Source of the DNA: Zarea fungicola
Taxonomy: Eukaryota > Ascomycota > Sordariomycetes > Hypocreales > Cordycipitaceae
DNA: 64,000 bases
Reading direction: 5' to 3'
Assembly: GCA_900169235.1 (NCBI GenBank)
Contig: FWCC01000124.1
Location: 248,001-312,000, forward strand
Part shown: positions 1 through 12,628 of the stretch, one piece after another
Numbering within the stretch: the first letter of the stretch is position 1
Layout of the letters: each line of letters starts with the position of its first letter
Made by a program: the position numbers and the translations under genes
Notes under the pieces: model-generated
The model's database searches: none
What the model was told of the DNA's origin: nothing
Seen by the model: the letters and a program-made list of their open reading frames with translations, nothing else

Positions 1-3000
1 AGAGTGTCACCCTCCTCCCCATGCCTTGTTTGGACCTGGCAACGTTGAACTTTAGTGGAGTTTGCTCCGTTGCAGCTTATAGTGCTTTTAAGGTCCATAT
101 TCATTCAGCTGTTACGTTGAATGAAGTAGGGAATTTAACCGAAAGCATGCAACAGTGCATCAGACCAGGAAGTGACAACCGGCTCTGGAGGACGGGTAAT
201 AAAAGGATTTGACCTTTCAAAGTTCCAGACTTGGAATAGATAACCCTGCCGTCCTTGTGAGAGGAGGCCGAGAAAAACTGGAGTATCGTCACCGCCAGGT
301 TATTTTCAGTGGGATGCCCACATGGCGTTTAATCAACCGGAGAACATCACAACTGACTAGGCATGTGGTTATTGATTCGTCCCTGCAAAGTCAGTCAGTG
401 CCAATGTAATGGATAGCAAGTTAGTACTCCCTACTGCGCTTGCAATAGTCCACTGCGCCTACTTCGGGATGATTACTTTTTCTTGCTGATTACTTCGCAT
501 GCCGTCGTCGCTCCGGTCGGGCCGACGCTGATCACTCTCTACGTGCATTGCATTTGGCACAATGCGTAGGTCGCCCGCTAGGGGTTACATGAGGCTTGAG
601 TCGTCGTGGGCGGGCGACAACTGTCTGCCCGCCAAGACAAATGGCGTGCTCAGAGGCGGCGAGCAACACCAAGCCAAAATTCAATTCCATACGAAGTGTG
701 TGTGCCCAGCAGAACGACGAACGGGAACCAGAAGTCCCGTGAGCAAGGCTGATCAGGAAAGTTGTTGCTGGTTGGGGGAAAACATCATACATGTCGCCGG
801 CATCTCCTGGCGCTGTGAGTCCAAGGCTGCAGCCCAGTCAGCGTGACATCCCGGCCACTGCTCAGTGTCCTGTGTACAACATGTGCCAAACTTGGTATGC
901 CAGTGATGCGCGGGCAAAAAGGCTAAAATATGTAGGGGAAACGGGCATGTACCACTGAGTTTTCCCCATTGTATGCGCCATGCCTTGTCCCAGAAATGAC
1001 GTCGGCAAAAATTATAGCCTCCTTCTGTCCCACTAATCCCATACAGATTGAACAAGTTCCCATTGCCAGAAGGACGAAACTTTAACTGATTGGACCGGTT
1101 CTGGACGAAGCCCTAAACTGAATACATAGTTTAGTTGTTTTTTGGGGCTTTGTATGGTTGGTTTCTTGCTTGGTTCGGGCTGTCGGCTATGATTTAAAGT
1201 ACCAGCGATTCCAGTTGAAGAACCAGCCTCATCGACACCAACAATCAAAGATGGATTTTATAGGCCAGAGAGAAGTCGATAACCGACATGCAAGAAACGA
1301 GGAGCAGGGGTCATTCAAATAAGTGATTGTCTTCTGCTATTAAGTAAAGTAGCGTTTCTGAATAATTTTCCAATTTTTAAGCTCATTTCAAGAAAAGCCA
1401 AATCATACACCTTGCAGGCAAATGGAACTGAACTATTCCAGATGCTGTTACGGAGTGCTGAGCTGCCTATTACTGCACAGGGGCTGTGTATTCACTTCAT
1501 GCAGGGCTGTGCACGGAGCATAATACCACTAACTCTAAAAGCATGCCAAGCAAAAACATTAAGTAAAATTCCAAGTAATTATCAACCAATCTAATACATT
1601 GGTGTCCTCTTGCGACCGATGATGCAACCTACCTAGGACAGCACATGACAACAAGATGGGTGATCGAACAGGAGAGTCAATCGTCAACTCGTTAATAGAG
1701 CCAAGTAACGACTTCTTACACCGCCAGCGTCTTCGGGATTTGAAATGTACGGGATTTATACACTTCCACTTTTTTGAAAATAGAATGAAACCCCAGTTTT
1801 CCTTTGATCGCAGCACGCTACTCCACGCAGCGCCTAGAATGAATCAAGACACCACACATTTCCTTTCGTTGATCAGTCCCACCCAAGAACAGCTGTAAAA
1901 TGGTGATACAAGGCGCAGCAAAATCGATTCTCTGGCCCCCTCCTGTGGCTTTTTTTTTCTGGCACTTGGTTCTTGCTTGGGTGGTCCAGGTCAAAATGTG
2001 GTCCTCGATTTGAGTAACAGAAATAACCGGCATCCACCCACACCTTTGGTAATATGTATTTGGACTGTTCTGTGAATGAAATTTGAGTGGATCTTGTATG
2101 AAGCAGCTGTACGAGGTGAGATTCGGAGAAAAATTACTATTAACTAGGCGAGGACAGCGTTAGAGATACCTCAGGGTACTGGCCTGACACATCGCCCCTC
2201 CACTCTGCACGACGCACCACCAGTCAGAAGTCAAGGGAAGGGTCAGAGCCGCCTAGGCTGGGCACCCCTGTGCCTCATCGTCATGGCGCAAGCCCTGTCA
2301 TGGAGCTACTGCACACACAGCTAGCCTCAAGGTAATCGATGTGCAGTGCGAGCCTCCTTGCCTCTCCTGCGTGTGACCATCGTTGAACCCTGTTTGGGCT
2401 GGAAACCGTACCGAGTACAAGCCAGGGTGGCGAGGGTAAGATGCCAGCTTTTACTACTGGTCATAATCGGTAATTGCCATTGTAGGGCGGCGTTGAGACC
2501 CTTGTTCAACGGTGTATCGTACGTGTCTGCAGTCAGAAACAGTGACGCCACTGACAAAATCGAGGTCTGCCAGTCAGCTAGTAAGAAGAAAGGCCCTGTA
2601 AATAGAAAAGACCCAAATTTCGCCGTGGACTCCCTGGCCTACGGCGAATTTCAAGACCCAAAAGTGTGTTATTTTGGGGATGAAGTCCGGAGTATTGAAT
2701 GATTCCATGGCTTGCAGCTCCTCATTTCCTTTCCTCATCCCCAGCTTTTTTTTTTCGTGTGCCTTTGGTTCTCATTTTATGACAGTGATTAGGCCGAATT
2801 TGGAAGCCCATTTCTATTTCGCAATTTACAGTGAAAGAGGATCCCAGCCCGTATTTTGCCAGCACTGGCCGAGGGCGACCCTGCACGTTGACGACATCAG
2901 CGGGCCAAATTTCTGGGCCAGTGTCGTTAGAAAACTAGCGATTGGGGACGCGAGGCTAGACAAGGGCAGAGAAATTCGCCTGCCTCCCAGCCCCCGTCGA

Positions 3001-5418
3001 GGCCAAGTAGTTAGCTAATATGGCATAGTTCGCCTGCGGCGGGCCGGCGTAAAGAGGGTGTCGTGGCCGGCACCAGTCCCTGTGGCTCGAACAGAAGGCC
3101 GAACCAGGCCGCCATCGTACCGCCCCTACCGAAGCGACATTCCGATCCTGTTTCGGCGGGAGGGTTTTGCCATCGAGTCGGCCAGGCGGGCGGACGACCC
3201 AGGGTACGGCGGGCAACCACTTGGTGAAGAAACAGGAGGAAACGATTTTGGAGGTGAGGAACTCGAGCGCGCGCCGCATCCAATACTTGGTTGAGCAACC
3301 AACCACGAGCGATGAGATGGTGCCATTCAGCGACGCCTCATGTTGACACATTCGAAGTCGCACCTTGCAGACAATAGAAGTAAGCTCCTAACATCGTGGA
3401 GCGGCGCATCGACAGCAACGAAATACCACGACTCGAGCTCCAGGACACGGCAGACGGGCAAGCAGGCAGGGTACCCAAAAAGTATATCCACCACATCTCT
3501 AATAAGCTATTAGTTACATTTTACTCCTCTACATGGGGGCACGCAGACAAACTCCAGCGGTTGGGTGGAGGCTCCAGGGCTTCTCCATAGCAATGTCTCT
3601 CTCACGTCGCCCCTTCTTCTTCCGGGTTTCCCGCTAGTTCCCAGTGCAGAAGCACCGCAGACATTGAACCCACCCCATTGCATCGTGCCACCAGCTTGTG
3701 AGCACCACCACACCATCGACTTGGGCAAGCGCCAAAAAAAAAGTTGGGACTTGAAGAACGGTAGAAACGACAAAGACCAAAAAAAAAAAAATATGAAAAA
3801 AGACGAGCGAGTAGAGTCGAAAGCAGCGGGCTCCACCGGCAGCTGAGCTCCACCATGCCATTCTTTCACGCTTTTTCTCGAGGGACATGAAAAAAAAAAA
3901 ACAGGACAACTGAAGATTAGACCCCCGTACTCCCCGAAGTGCCCTGGAAACGCACTGTGTGACTGCCCTGTACTGGAGCCAACAGGAAATTCATCTAATA
4001 GGGCGTAAACCATATAAAGCCGCCATCTATTATGTCGTTCCTAGAAGTGTTTCTGGTTTGTTATAGATTTCGATGTATTATTTTTTTACTTCAAGATCCT
4101 GTAATACTGTACACCGTAATAAGGCCATCCACCTTTGTCATCTTTCTGACTGTTGAAGCATCTGGGCTTTCTTCCCCATGCCCCATTCCCATCCCCCATC
4201 CATCATCACGGCACCCCTGTTACTGCTGGTACCCAGTATAGAATTTACTCCTACGGGGTACAAGGAGCCAGTTGCCAGTCAACCAGTCAACTGCCACTGA
4301 ACCGCCAGGTCTGCCACCACCAGCGCAGAGGCAGGAACCCACTAAAAAATGCATCCACTGGACGCTCGCCAGCTAACCTCAGTCAGGTTAACTCTGTCCC
4401 ACCTGGACTGGGCTCGACACTCTGCTACATCGGAGCCTTTCTTGGTGGCACCAGCTCAGTGGATTGTGACCAGCTAACCAGTTTCACCTGCCTGCCTGTC
4501 TGTGCTGTTGTGCCTGTTTTTAGTGGCAGACCTGGCAGACAGAATTAGCAAGCCACCTGCTAACTTGGTCAACGCTGTGCTGGCCGTCCCTTTCCGTGCC
4601 GCATCAAATGTATGATTTTAATTAGTTCAATGGTTTTATTATAACAGCCAAACTCGCGCCGCATCGCCCCAGGTCATCGTCCAACGTTTGCTTTTCTCTT
4701 CGCCGGCCACGATTGCTTCACCGATTCCTTTAAACGTGCAAACCGCCCAACACTTTTACCTACCAAAGTAGGTATCGACCGAGCTTACGAGCGTATCAAG
4801 TTGGTACCTCTTGGTGGTACCTGCTCTACCAGCCCAACTTACATGCCAACCTACCAGTACCTCCATCTGCAGGCTTGGTAAACCGGCATTACTCTCATCT
4901 GCCAAGCATCAGAGAGGGCTTATGGTTCTTTCTCCTCTCCATTCTTCCTCCGTCCCATTATCACAGCCTCTCCCATTTCTATCCCACCCGTCCGTCACCC
5001 AAAACCGGCAAGACGCCAACCGCTGGAGCCCGCCTTACGGTACAACACTGCCCGGGGACCTCGATGCTCATTCGACCCGCCTTCCTCTGACCCTCTGACA
5101 CACCACTTACCACCACGCACCATCCATCACCTTGTGTCTACTTGGTACCAACTACCGCCCTATATTTCGGTGCTGCAGCCCCCCAACCGCCGGCCGCCGC
5201 ACAACCCACCCACCCCTAAGACACGCCCCTCCAGCTCCGGACTCACTTTCCCAACTTCTTCCTCCATCCCAAGCTTCTTCTTAATCCTCCCAACGAACAC
5301 CAAAAAAAAAAAGAAGAAGAAGAAGAAGAGAAAGGTTTTTGCCTTCGCCGCCGTTTTAACCCCTTGCCTCGCTTTTTGCTTTGCACCTGCCCGCCGCAGA
5401 CAATTATATTCATTCACA
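1..5418. other. Non-coding left flank and promoter/leader of copper-fist gene
   Basis: No reading frame here has a recognisable domain or convincing coding character. Open frames are short and often overlap on both strands. A locally GC-rich part at about 3011-3363 is open in several frames and is treated as a finding. From about 4150 on, the plus strand is rich in C and T, with many CCA and CAGTC words. Close to the next gene lies an A11 tract followed by GAA repeats (5302-5330). This fits a pyrimidine-rich fungal promoter and a long 5' leader, but no transcription start can be fixed from sequence. Confidence 0.6.
5302..5330 (+). repeat. A11 plus (GAA)n microsatellite in 5' leader
   Basis: Eleven A residues (5302-5312) run into six GAA units (5313-5330), about 90 bases before the start codon of the copper-fist gene. 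It probably lies in the promoter or untranslated leader. Such purine tracts change length easily. Confidence 0.8.
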
Positions 5419-6935
5419 ATGATAGTTGACGGCGAAAAGTACGCTTGCGAGGCATGCGTGCGCGGGCACCGTGTCAGCAATTGCCAGCACTCTGGTAAGT
5501 CTTGTCAGCGCCCGGAAGGGCGCCGCTACAGAGCCCGGCCACCCACTGTCCAGCACAACCCAGGACTGGCAGAGCCCTGCCCTCGATCATGGGCCGCGCT
5601 CTGGTGGTGATGAAGCCCCGATGAATGCTCTCGGATTACTTGTTGACGGCATCAAACTAACTCAATTCCCTTGTACAGATCGTCCCCTTCAACATATTAA
5701 CAAGAAGGGACGTCCCGTTTCCCAATGCTCCCACTGCCGCTCCATGCGCAAGTCGCGCTCAGCCCACATCAAATGCGACTGCGGCGAAAAGACGAGCAAG
5801 TGCACGCATCTGCAGCCTACTGTAGACGGACACACTGGTGAGCATTCTTTATCCGATACAAGGCTTTGTTCTGCGTAATCTCAGAGCCCTAACTCGTTTT
5901 CTCCCTCGTCCTACAGAGACGTGCTGCTGCAACCACGGCGGCCGATGCACCTGCGCTCTCAAGAAGGAGCCCAGCCTCGACACCGTTCAAGAGTCCGATT
6001 CTGAGCAAGAATCCAACGACGCTCAGGCCGCAGCCTTGGCCGTTAGCCGTCCTAAGCCTCCCTTCAAGCCTCGACGACGTGCCAATACCATTCACGCCGA
6101 CGGCGGCCTAATGTTTGACGAGAACGGCCACCACAGGCCCATGACCAAGCACAACCGTGCCTCACAAAAGTGCAACCCTTACCAGCTTAGCCGCGTCAAC
6201 TCGACCAACAGTGCCAGCAGCCTTGGCGCTGGCGTGGAGAACCTGAGCTTCTCTGACATGCACAGCAGCTCCAAGAGCGTTGCAGCCCGAGAACGCCGGG
6301 TCAAGTCCGAGACAGCGTCACCTCTCATGTCTGGTTCCAGTTTCCAGCTCGGTACCAATCTGCCTCCGCTGGATCTCTCCAGAATCGACAACTCCTCGTA
6401 TATTCACCGGGGTTCGTTTGATCTCTTCGGCTCCTCTGGCTTTGACCAGGACGGTCCCATGTACAGCGCCGGCCTCTCGGCAGCGTCTGTCGACTGGAGC
6501 CACTACGACCTTGGCGACACCCGCGGCGCTGGCGATTTCACTCCCTCCAGCTACAGCCAGGCGGGTTGCGGCTTCAGGTATGAGTTTGGAAGTGGCTCTG
6601 AGCAGCTACCTAACCTCGCCAACACCACATCCACCTCTGGCGATGTCTCAGAGGTGGAAGACTTTATGCCAGGAGGCGATAACGACCTTGACAGCTTTGG
6701 AGGTAGCAGCTTCCTCCGCCAGAACATCATGGCTAGCTCCGCAGATCTCACTAGCATCGACTACGACAGCTTCTACAAGAATGCCGATACAGCTACCATG
6801 GCCGGCTCCGGGGTGTCGCTCGTCGAGGAAGACCCCGCATTCTGGATGCCCAACTATAATGACGGCATCGCCACGGTGGATGAAAACCCCGACCCGCTTG
6901 GAGCCCCAACAGCGAACAATTTTTGGCAAATTTAG
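5419..6935 (+). CDS. Copper-fist transcription factor (Mac1/Cuf1/GRISEA type)
   Basis: Nuclear regulator expected to sense copper and control copper uptake or detoxification genes. Three exons: 5419-5494, 5679-5837 and 5917-6935, giving 417 residues; both introns have clean GT-AG ends (184 and 79 bp). The N-terminal copper fist is complete: C10, C13, C22 and H24 match C-x2-C-x8-C-x-H, followed by the minor-groove motif KGRP (35-38). Further Cys pairs follow (C42/C45, C58/C60), then a compact cluster at 81-91 (CCC, then C-x-C, around HGGR), a candidate cuprous-ion binding site. The rest is Ser/Asn/Gly-rich with an acidic C-terminus, as in an activation domain. The start is the ATG directly before the fist, as in all family members. 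Whether it is the uptake activator (Mac1/GRISEA) or the detoxification factor (AceA/Ace1) cannot be decided by eye. Confidence 0.93.
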
Positions 6936-9482
6936 TGCTTTTTCTTCTGGCACTTGATTTATAATGCTTGAAATGTTTTTTTCTCTACTTGCAACGATTT
7001 GATATACCGGCTCGCGGCGTCTAGTCACTTTTTTTTTTACTTCTGGCGTTGGCAGGGAATAAACTAGGACCTCACTAGATGACCTATTTGGGATACACTT
7101 TTGGAATTCATATGTGGTGTGGCTACATTCACTTTGTTTTTCTGCTGGCACGTCTTTTCAACGTGCTCATGAGATATGAGGAGGAAAAAGAATCCTATCA
7201 AGCCATTTGACCTTTATTTGTGGTCTCTCTCTTTTCTGCTTTTTATCGTTTTCTATGCAGAGTTTCTTTAGGCGAGATCGTCTTAGCTACTTTGTATTCT
7301 TTGGTGTTTTTTTCTCTTCAGTGAGCTTGATGCGTCTGTTCGTCATCTCATGCACATATTTTTATTTCTTGGCTTTAACGTTTGTTTATCATCCCATGCA
7401 CATATTTCTATTTTTTTGCTTCATCGTTTGCTTTCCTTTTCTACTCTATAGAATCTTCGGCGCATGGTGCGTAAAGAGTTATTTCTTCTCTTTCGGATTG
7501 GTTTTAAACTGGGATACTCTTGGGATGTCAAGCCGAATACCAAATTTTACAAAAGCCTGTCTCTTTTCTTGCGCTGCACATACTTGGCAGAATAGTACAG
7601 CGCTGAAGCTGTCTCATTGGCAATTCATATGCCGCATCTTCTATACCAAGCGCTTGTTATGAGCAGAGGTCATGAAAAGGGTACACATATATCAACGTCG
7701 GTCGGATGGTTTTTCTCTGTTGCTTTTTTTTATTTCTCGATAGACAGATTCTGGCTAGAATCACCTTCTCGCTTTTCTTTCCTCGCGGTTCCGGTGCCGT
7801 TTTGCTTCACCAGGTGTTTTTATGGCCATTGCCTTTTTCTTTACACGGCGAACAAAAGTACATTATACCCCCTCCTGAACCCGGTCAACTACACGAAACC
7901 AAGACAACAGAACATTCATTGGCTTGAGTGAATCGATTTTCAATATACCACACTGACCACGCTGCTTCGGCGTGAACTGGACACAAACCTCGAATATATG
8001 GATCCCCTTCCTTGCATAAAATGTGACTGCGCCATGTATGAAACTAACACAGCCAGGTTTGAAGAAGCCTCTTGGCATACGTGATTTTCTCCTCTTTTAA
8101 ATGTCAAGGACTTTTGAGCCGTTGCATCGAGACAAAATGCGGGGGTGTGAGAGGGAGAAGCCGGGGAAGAAGACAGCCATAACCAGGCTTAACAAGAAGG
8201 ATCAACACGGCCTAAGAATACTGTACCTCGAATGTCGCAGTTACAACGCTCGTAAAAATATGTCGCAGTGGCGTAGCGGACAGCCAGGCTTTTCACAAAT
8301 GGCCAGGAAGCCCGCCGTGGTTTGAAGAGCCACGGTGACGAGAACAATTAAAAAAAAAAAAAAAAACCCCTGATAAGGATTGAAATCGAAATTATCTAAT
8401 ACAAATCTGCACAAAAAAAACACACGCTCGCACAGGACAGTGTATCCCCAACTTCTCGGAACCGATCGGATACCCCGACCTGCGCAACCTCTAACAGTCG
8501 CCCCACCTCGCGGGCAAGCGGGCAAACGCGGGGTGTTTCTTGGAGGGGGAGGGGCAGTAAAAAACTGGCTTGGTGTATGAAGTAACTACGGGCGGTTCCG
8601 GGGGAGGGGGGTGCGTCAACGGTTGGACATGGGTGAACGATGGACTTCAAACATGGAAAAGAAACAGGTTATTTTCTTCCTTTGTTTCTGATGGTCATCC
8701 CCCTCCTCCTACTGGTGGCATTTTTCTATTGGGGTGTGTGTGCTGGCAGTGGCTTTTTTTCTTTTTAGCAGTGATTTATTATTGGAAACAAAAAAATGTT
8801 CCTTTGGTGATGACGCTCTGAGCGAACCTGGCATCAATATGCGGGAATTATATCCAAGCCCAACACCACACTTCAACCTGCAAATCATGATTAGTTTGTC
8901 TAGCATGTTGAATGAATTGTTGAATGCTTTGCTTGATATAAATTTAGAAGAGATAATTATTGTTTTAAAGAAAAGAGAAATTAATCTATTGTGAAAGCTT
9001 TCGCTATTGCTTTTTTCAGCCATGTACCCAACAACGGAACCGAGCCAGAGTTTAAAAAGGTCATCCTTTGCCATATTTTTTCCGATTACAAAAAATAATA
9101 CACCCTGAAATGGTAGCAACAGTTGATCTAAGAGGTCCAAGAAAGCCATCATTCATCCCCCCTTTCCCCTTCTCCCAAAAATTAATTCTTACCATCCCAT
9201 ATTTTGATAATGATAAATGAACCTCTTTTCTAGTTCCCCTCCTCTTTACCCTGCCCTTACAAATACCGTCGCCCATTTTGCTCTTCGTAAGATAGTAGTA
9301 CAAGGAAGGTTCTGATCATCAGAGGCCGCATTTCCCTTTTCTGTCTTCTCGAGAAAAGATGGCAAATGCCATCTGTAATTCAAAAAAAAAAATGTAAAAG
9401 AAAAAAGAAGAAAAAAATGGCGAATGCTTTAAGCGTAAGATGGTGATGACATGTAAATAAGAACAGCAAAAAAAAGTCAAAA
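6936..9482. other. T-rich spacer between convergent genes
   Basis: This is the 3' side of both the copper-fist gene and the Rgt1-like gene. It is AT-rich with long T runs and an A17 tract at 8350-8366. Open frames, such as a Phe-rich one at 7207-7662, reflect T-rich composition and carry no domain. A diverged tandem duplication lies at 7343-7434. I see no gene. Confidence 0.6.
7343..7434. repeat. Diverged tandem duplication, period about 47 bp
   Basis: Two adjacent copies start with CATCTCATGCACATATTT (7343) and CATCCCATGCACATATTT (7390). Both continue through similar T-rich sequence to CGTTTG. The copies differ by scattered substitutions, so the duplication is not recent. Confidence 0.7.
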
Positions 9483-11932
9483 CTACGACACCTCAAGGTA
9501 GCCCGTAGCCAGCGATGCCGCTGCCGCTGCCGCTGCTACTGCTACAGCTGCTTCTGTCGCTGCTTCTGTCGCTGGCTCCGTCGCCGTCTCCGCCACTGCT
9601 TCTGTCGGCGTCTCTGTTGCCTCAGTGTCCGCTTCGGCCTCCACAGGAGGCGGAAGCCCTTCGTGCGCCGTTGCTAGGTCCGCCAGGTGCTGCAGCCCAT
9701 GGCTGGCAATTGCAACGTCATCATCGTTTGCAGCGGCGGCCGTTGCCGTGGCAGGTCGCAGCACCTCAGACAGCCGGTCGCGGACGCCCACCCAGTGGTC
9801 ACTGCCAGTTTCGACCACGGCACGCGCCAGCGCCAGCGCTTCGTCTCGCGTCTTGTCCGTCCGCGACGACAGCTCCGTGATGGACATGGCCGCCAGAGAG
9901 ACGTAGTGGTTCACCAGCGGACTGCGCAGGTGCGGCGTCGCAAGGAGTAAATGCGTCACCTCCTTGGTCGGCCACAGAGTTTCCGCCGCCGTCGAACCGG
10001 GCGTGAGCAGCGTGACCAGGAGTTTGCAGTGCCAGTAGGCAAGGTGGATCAGCGGGTCGGCCGCCGCGTCCATGTGCGCGGGGAGATCCTCACGGTAGTT
10101 TTCAATGTAGTCGGTGAGGATGGCGGCGACAGGCTCCTCAGCGGTGGCGACGCCGGCAGGGAGGTGTGAGATGACAAATGATATTCTATTTAGCAACTTC
10201 GCGAGCCCTGGTAGATTTTCATGTTAAAAGGTGTTCTGCAGCAACACGCAATGAAAGGCTATTGCTTGTCAAGCGGACAACTTACGGGTAAAGTAGAAGC
10301 AGGTTTCCCCCAAGACTGCATCCAGCCCTGCTGGGGCAACAACACTATTATCTGGGATCTGGGCGGGTTTGCCTGTGCCCGCTGCATACCACCGGTCCAT
10401 GCCGATGAGGGACCACCAGATGCGAGTACACAAAGCGTCATCCGAGTCTTTTTCGGCCGAGGGGTCAACTGCAGGCAGTTTCCAGAGTTTCATGCTATTT
10501 GCGAGCCCGACCGCTCGTGAGAGAAGAAACGGAAGAGTGGATACAGATCTCCAGTCGGCGTCGATAATTAGGAGAAGCAGCGTTTGCGCATGCACAATGT
10601 CAGTAGTACGGGTGCGTGGCGCCTCGCTGCTCTCCCAGTCATGCAGCAGAGCGCTGGCTTGCTGTACTTCGCCCGCCGTGCTCTGTCCAACAGCCAATAG
10701 CGCTATTTCGAATGCTGTTCTTACAGACAATGGGCATTGCGCCAATAGGGCCTGTTGGCGAGTCTTTGTTGTAGCCAGGATGGGGTATAAAGGCTGGACG
10801 GATGTGAGAAAGTCGTTTAGTACTCCTTCGTCAATGTTTGGTACATGTTCACTATCCTCCATGTGCATGTCGGCAACATCTTCAGCATTCGGTTTTGAGG
10901 GAGTGTCATTGACGGCAGAAGGCTGCGGTGCAAGAGACGTGTTATTGTAGTATGTATCCGAGTGAACCGGTGCAGGTGGTAGTGATCGAGGCTCAGAGCC
11001 CCATCCCAGTTGACGATTGGGTGTGCTGAACTCATTGGAGATGCTGGAATACGGTCGTTTGCGACTGGAATCGTCAGCCACGACAGCACCGTTTGCGCCA
11101 CGGTGTCTCTCGGCACCAAAAAGCTTGTCAATTTCGTCTTGCGACATGCCACTTTCAGATTCGAGCTTGCTCTCTATACTGTTGATTCGATCGGCAAGCT
11201 CCTTAATGTAACTATGCGCAGGTATTAGTAAACATTATACGTGTATAATGGTGATTCGATGCTATACCCTTTGCTGGGCCCACGCTTTTGTGGTACGCGG
11301 CTAAAGAGACACCGAATGGCAGATCTCGCGCAGCTGGAACACGGATTGTCCCCATTGTCCGACTGCGCATCACATTTTATCTTTTTCCGCCGGCATTCGT
11401 CACACGCACGAGAGACCTTGGATCGTTTTCTGGGCGGAACTCCTCCCTCTGTCACAGTGTACTGGGCTAGGGCCGGACCAACAGCAACATGCATGCCATG
11501 CTGGACCATATGGTCCGAGGTAGGAGTATCGTGTACATAGCTTGGCGTCCCATGATGATCCGTGTCTGAATGGGGCATAATGCTACGAATATTTGCTTCA
11601 TCAACACTCATGTTAGGGTCAGTTGCCGGTAACATTCCAGTTCCAGCCAATCCTTGGCCCAGTTGCGCAGCAAGCTGCAGCTCTTCAAGGTTAGCTGGCC
11701 GCGACAGAGGTTGCGAATCGTCATCCCCGTTAAGATGGGTTTGGTCATCCTGGCCATGGAGGTGACTGTCGACATGTTCAGTATGGGCATGATGCTCCGT
11801 AGGATCATGGGGGTCGTGTGTATCGTCTCGGCCGTTAGAATTGTAGAATGGACCCGTGTCCATGCCCTCGGCTCCTGGTGAAGGGTAATTCAGGGTCGAG
11901 TCGTCGGCCTCCCCATCGCGACTGGGACCCAT
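9483..11932 (-). CDS. Zn2Cys6 transcription factor, Rgt1-like
   Basis: Probable nuclear DNA-binding regulator, resembling the Rgt1 family that links glucose signalling to hexose transporter expression. Three exons on the minus strand: 11932-11268, 11211-10286 and 10207-9483; 771 residues. The zinc cluster at residues 177-208 has exact C-x2-C-x6-C-x10-C-x2-C-x6-C spacing and is preceded by basic RKRSK. After it, RGPSKGYIKEL spans the first splice junction, which supports that junction and is the linker I recall from Rgt1 proteins. The middle part resembles the fungal-specific TF domain. The N-terminus is Asp/His-rich. The C-terminus is a Thr-Glu-Ala repeat region ending in an Ala run. The ATG at 11932 is used because the in-frame codon upstream (11977) is TTG. 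Targets are not inferable; Rgt1 assignment is by motif only. Confidence 0.88.
9505..9640 (-). repeat. Trinucleotide-type repeat encoding Ala/Thr/Glu tail
   Basis: GCTGCC/GCTTCTGTC-like units on the plus strand correspond, on the coding strand, to repeated TEA, ATE and poly-Ala codons at the C-terminus of the Rgt1-like protein. The repeat keeps frame, so length changes in threes would only alter the tail. Confidence 0.8.
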
Positions 11933-12628
11933 TGTGGCAACAGTAGTACAACAGCCAATTCCAACCAAAAAATCCAAAAATCAAAGCTTTCCTATTGCGA
12001 ATATAAAAAATTGTGTATAGCGATCGAAAATGTCGCGCAGCGCAAATAGTCGACTTTGACTTATACCCGGGTTGAGCGTGTAAGTCGTGGCAGCAGTCAA
12101 GCTGTCGCGTCCAACAAATCTACCAACCCATTGTTAGCACGCAGGCTCACACAGCCAGCAGCAACCACAAATTTCTCAAAATGCAGGTCCAAAATACGTC
12201 GCTGGTAGAAAATGCAGCGATGCCGACTTACACTGAACTGTACCTGGAAGCCGGATGATGATAAATGCGATGGACCCGTCGCGCGCGCAACGGAATAGGA
12301 AGAACTCGGCGCCGTGAAGCGTGTAATTTTTAGGTGTGCTGCGATCAGGCCACGGAGGTGGAAGAATTTTTCTGCACCTCCCGCAAAGGCAGGTGCCGGC
12401 TTAGTCATCGTCCATCGACTGGGGGAGCGCACCTGCCGAACCGGGTGAGCACACCATTCCCCCTTTGTTGATAGCGGATCTAGAGGTCAGCAACGAGATG
12501 CCTGGCGAATACCCAAACATAATGAAATCGACCAGAAATTGACGCGTGTGGCACTTCCCGCTCAATTATTTCACCGCATGGCCTACTCTCTACTCTTCCC
12601 AGGCCCTTGAAACCAGTTCAAGCCACCG
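11933..12628. promoter_or_regulatory. Divergent promoter, Rgt1-like gene and methyltransferase
   Basis: The 696 bases between two outward-facing start codons must hold both promoters. Nothing in it looks coding. No specific factor site is claimed. Confidence 0.6.

Noticed and set aside
7207..7662. 151-codon Phe-rich frame that could pass as a membrane protein
   Set aside because: Hydrophobicity comes from T-rich spacer DNA and a tandem duplication; no family pattern.
8709..9152. 147-codon minus-strand frame
   Set aside because: AT-rich spacer between convergent genes, no domain, no plausible start context.
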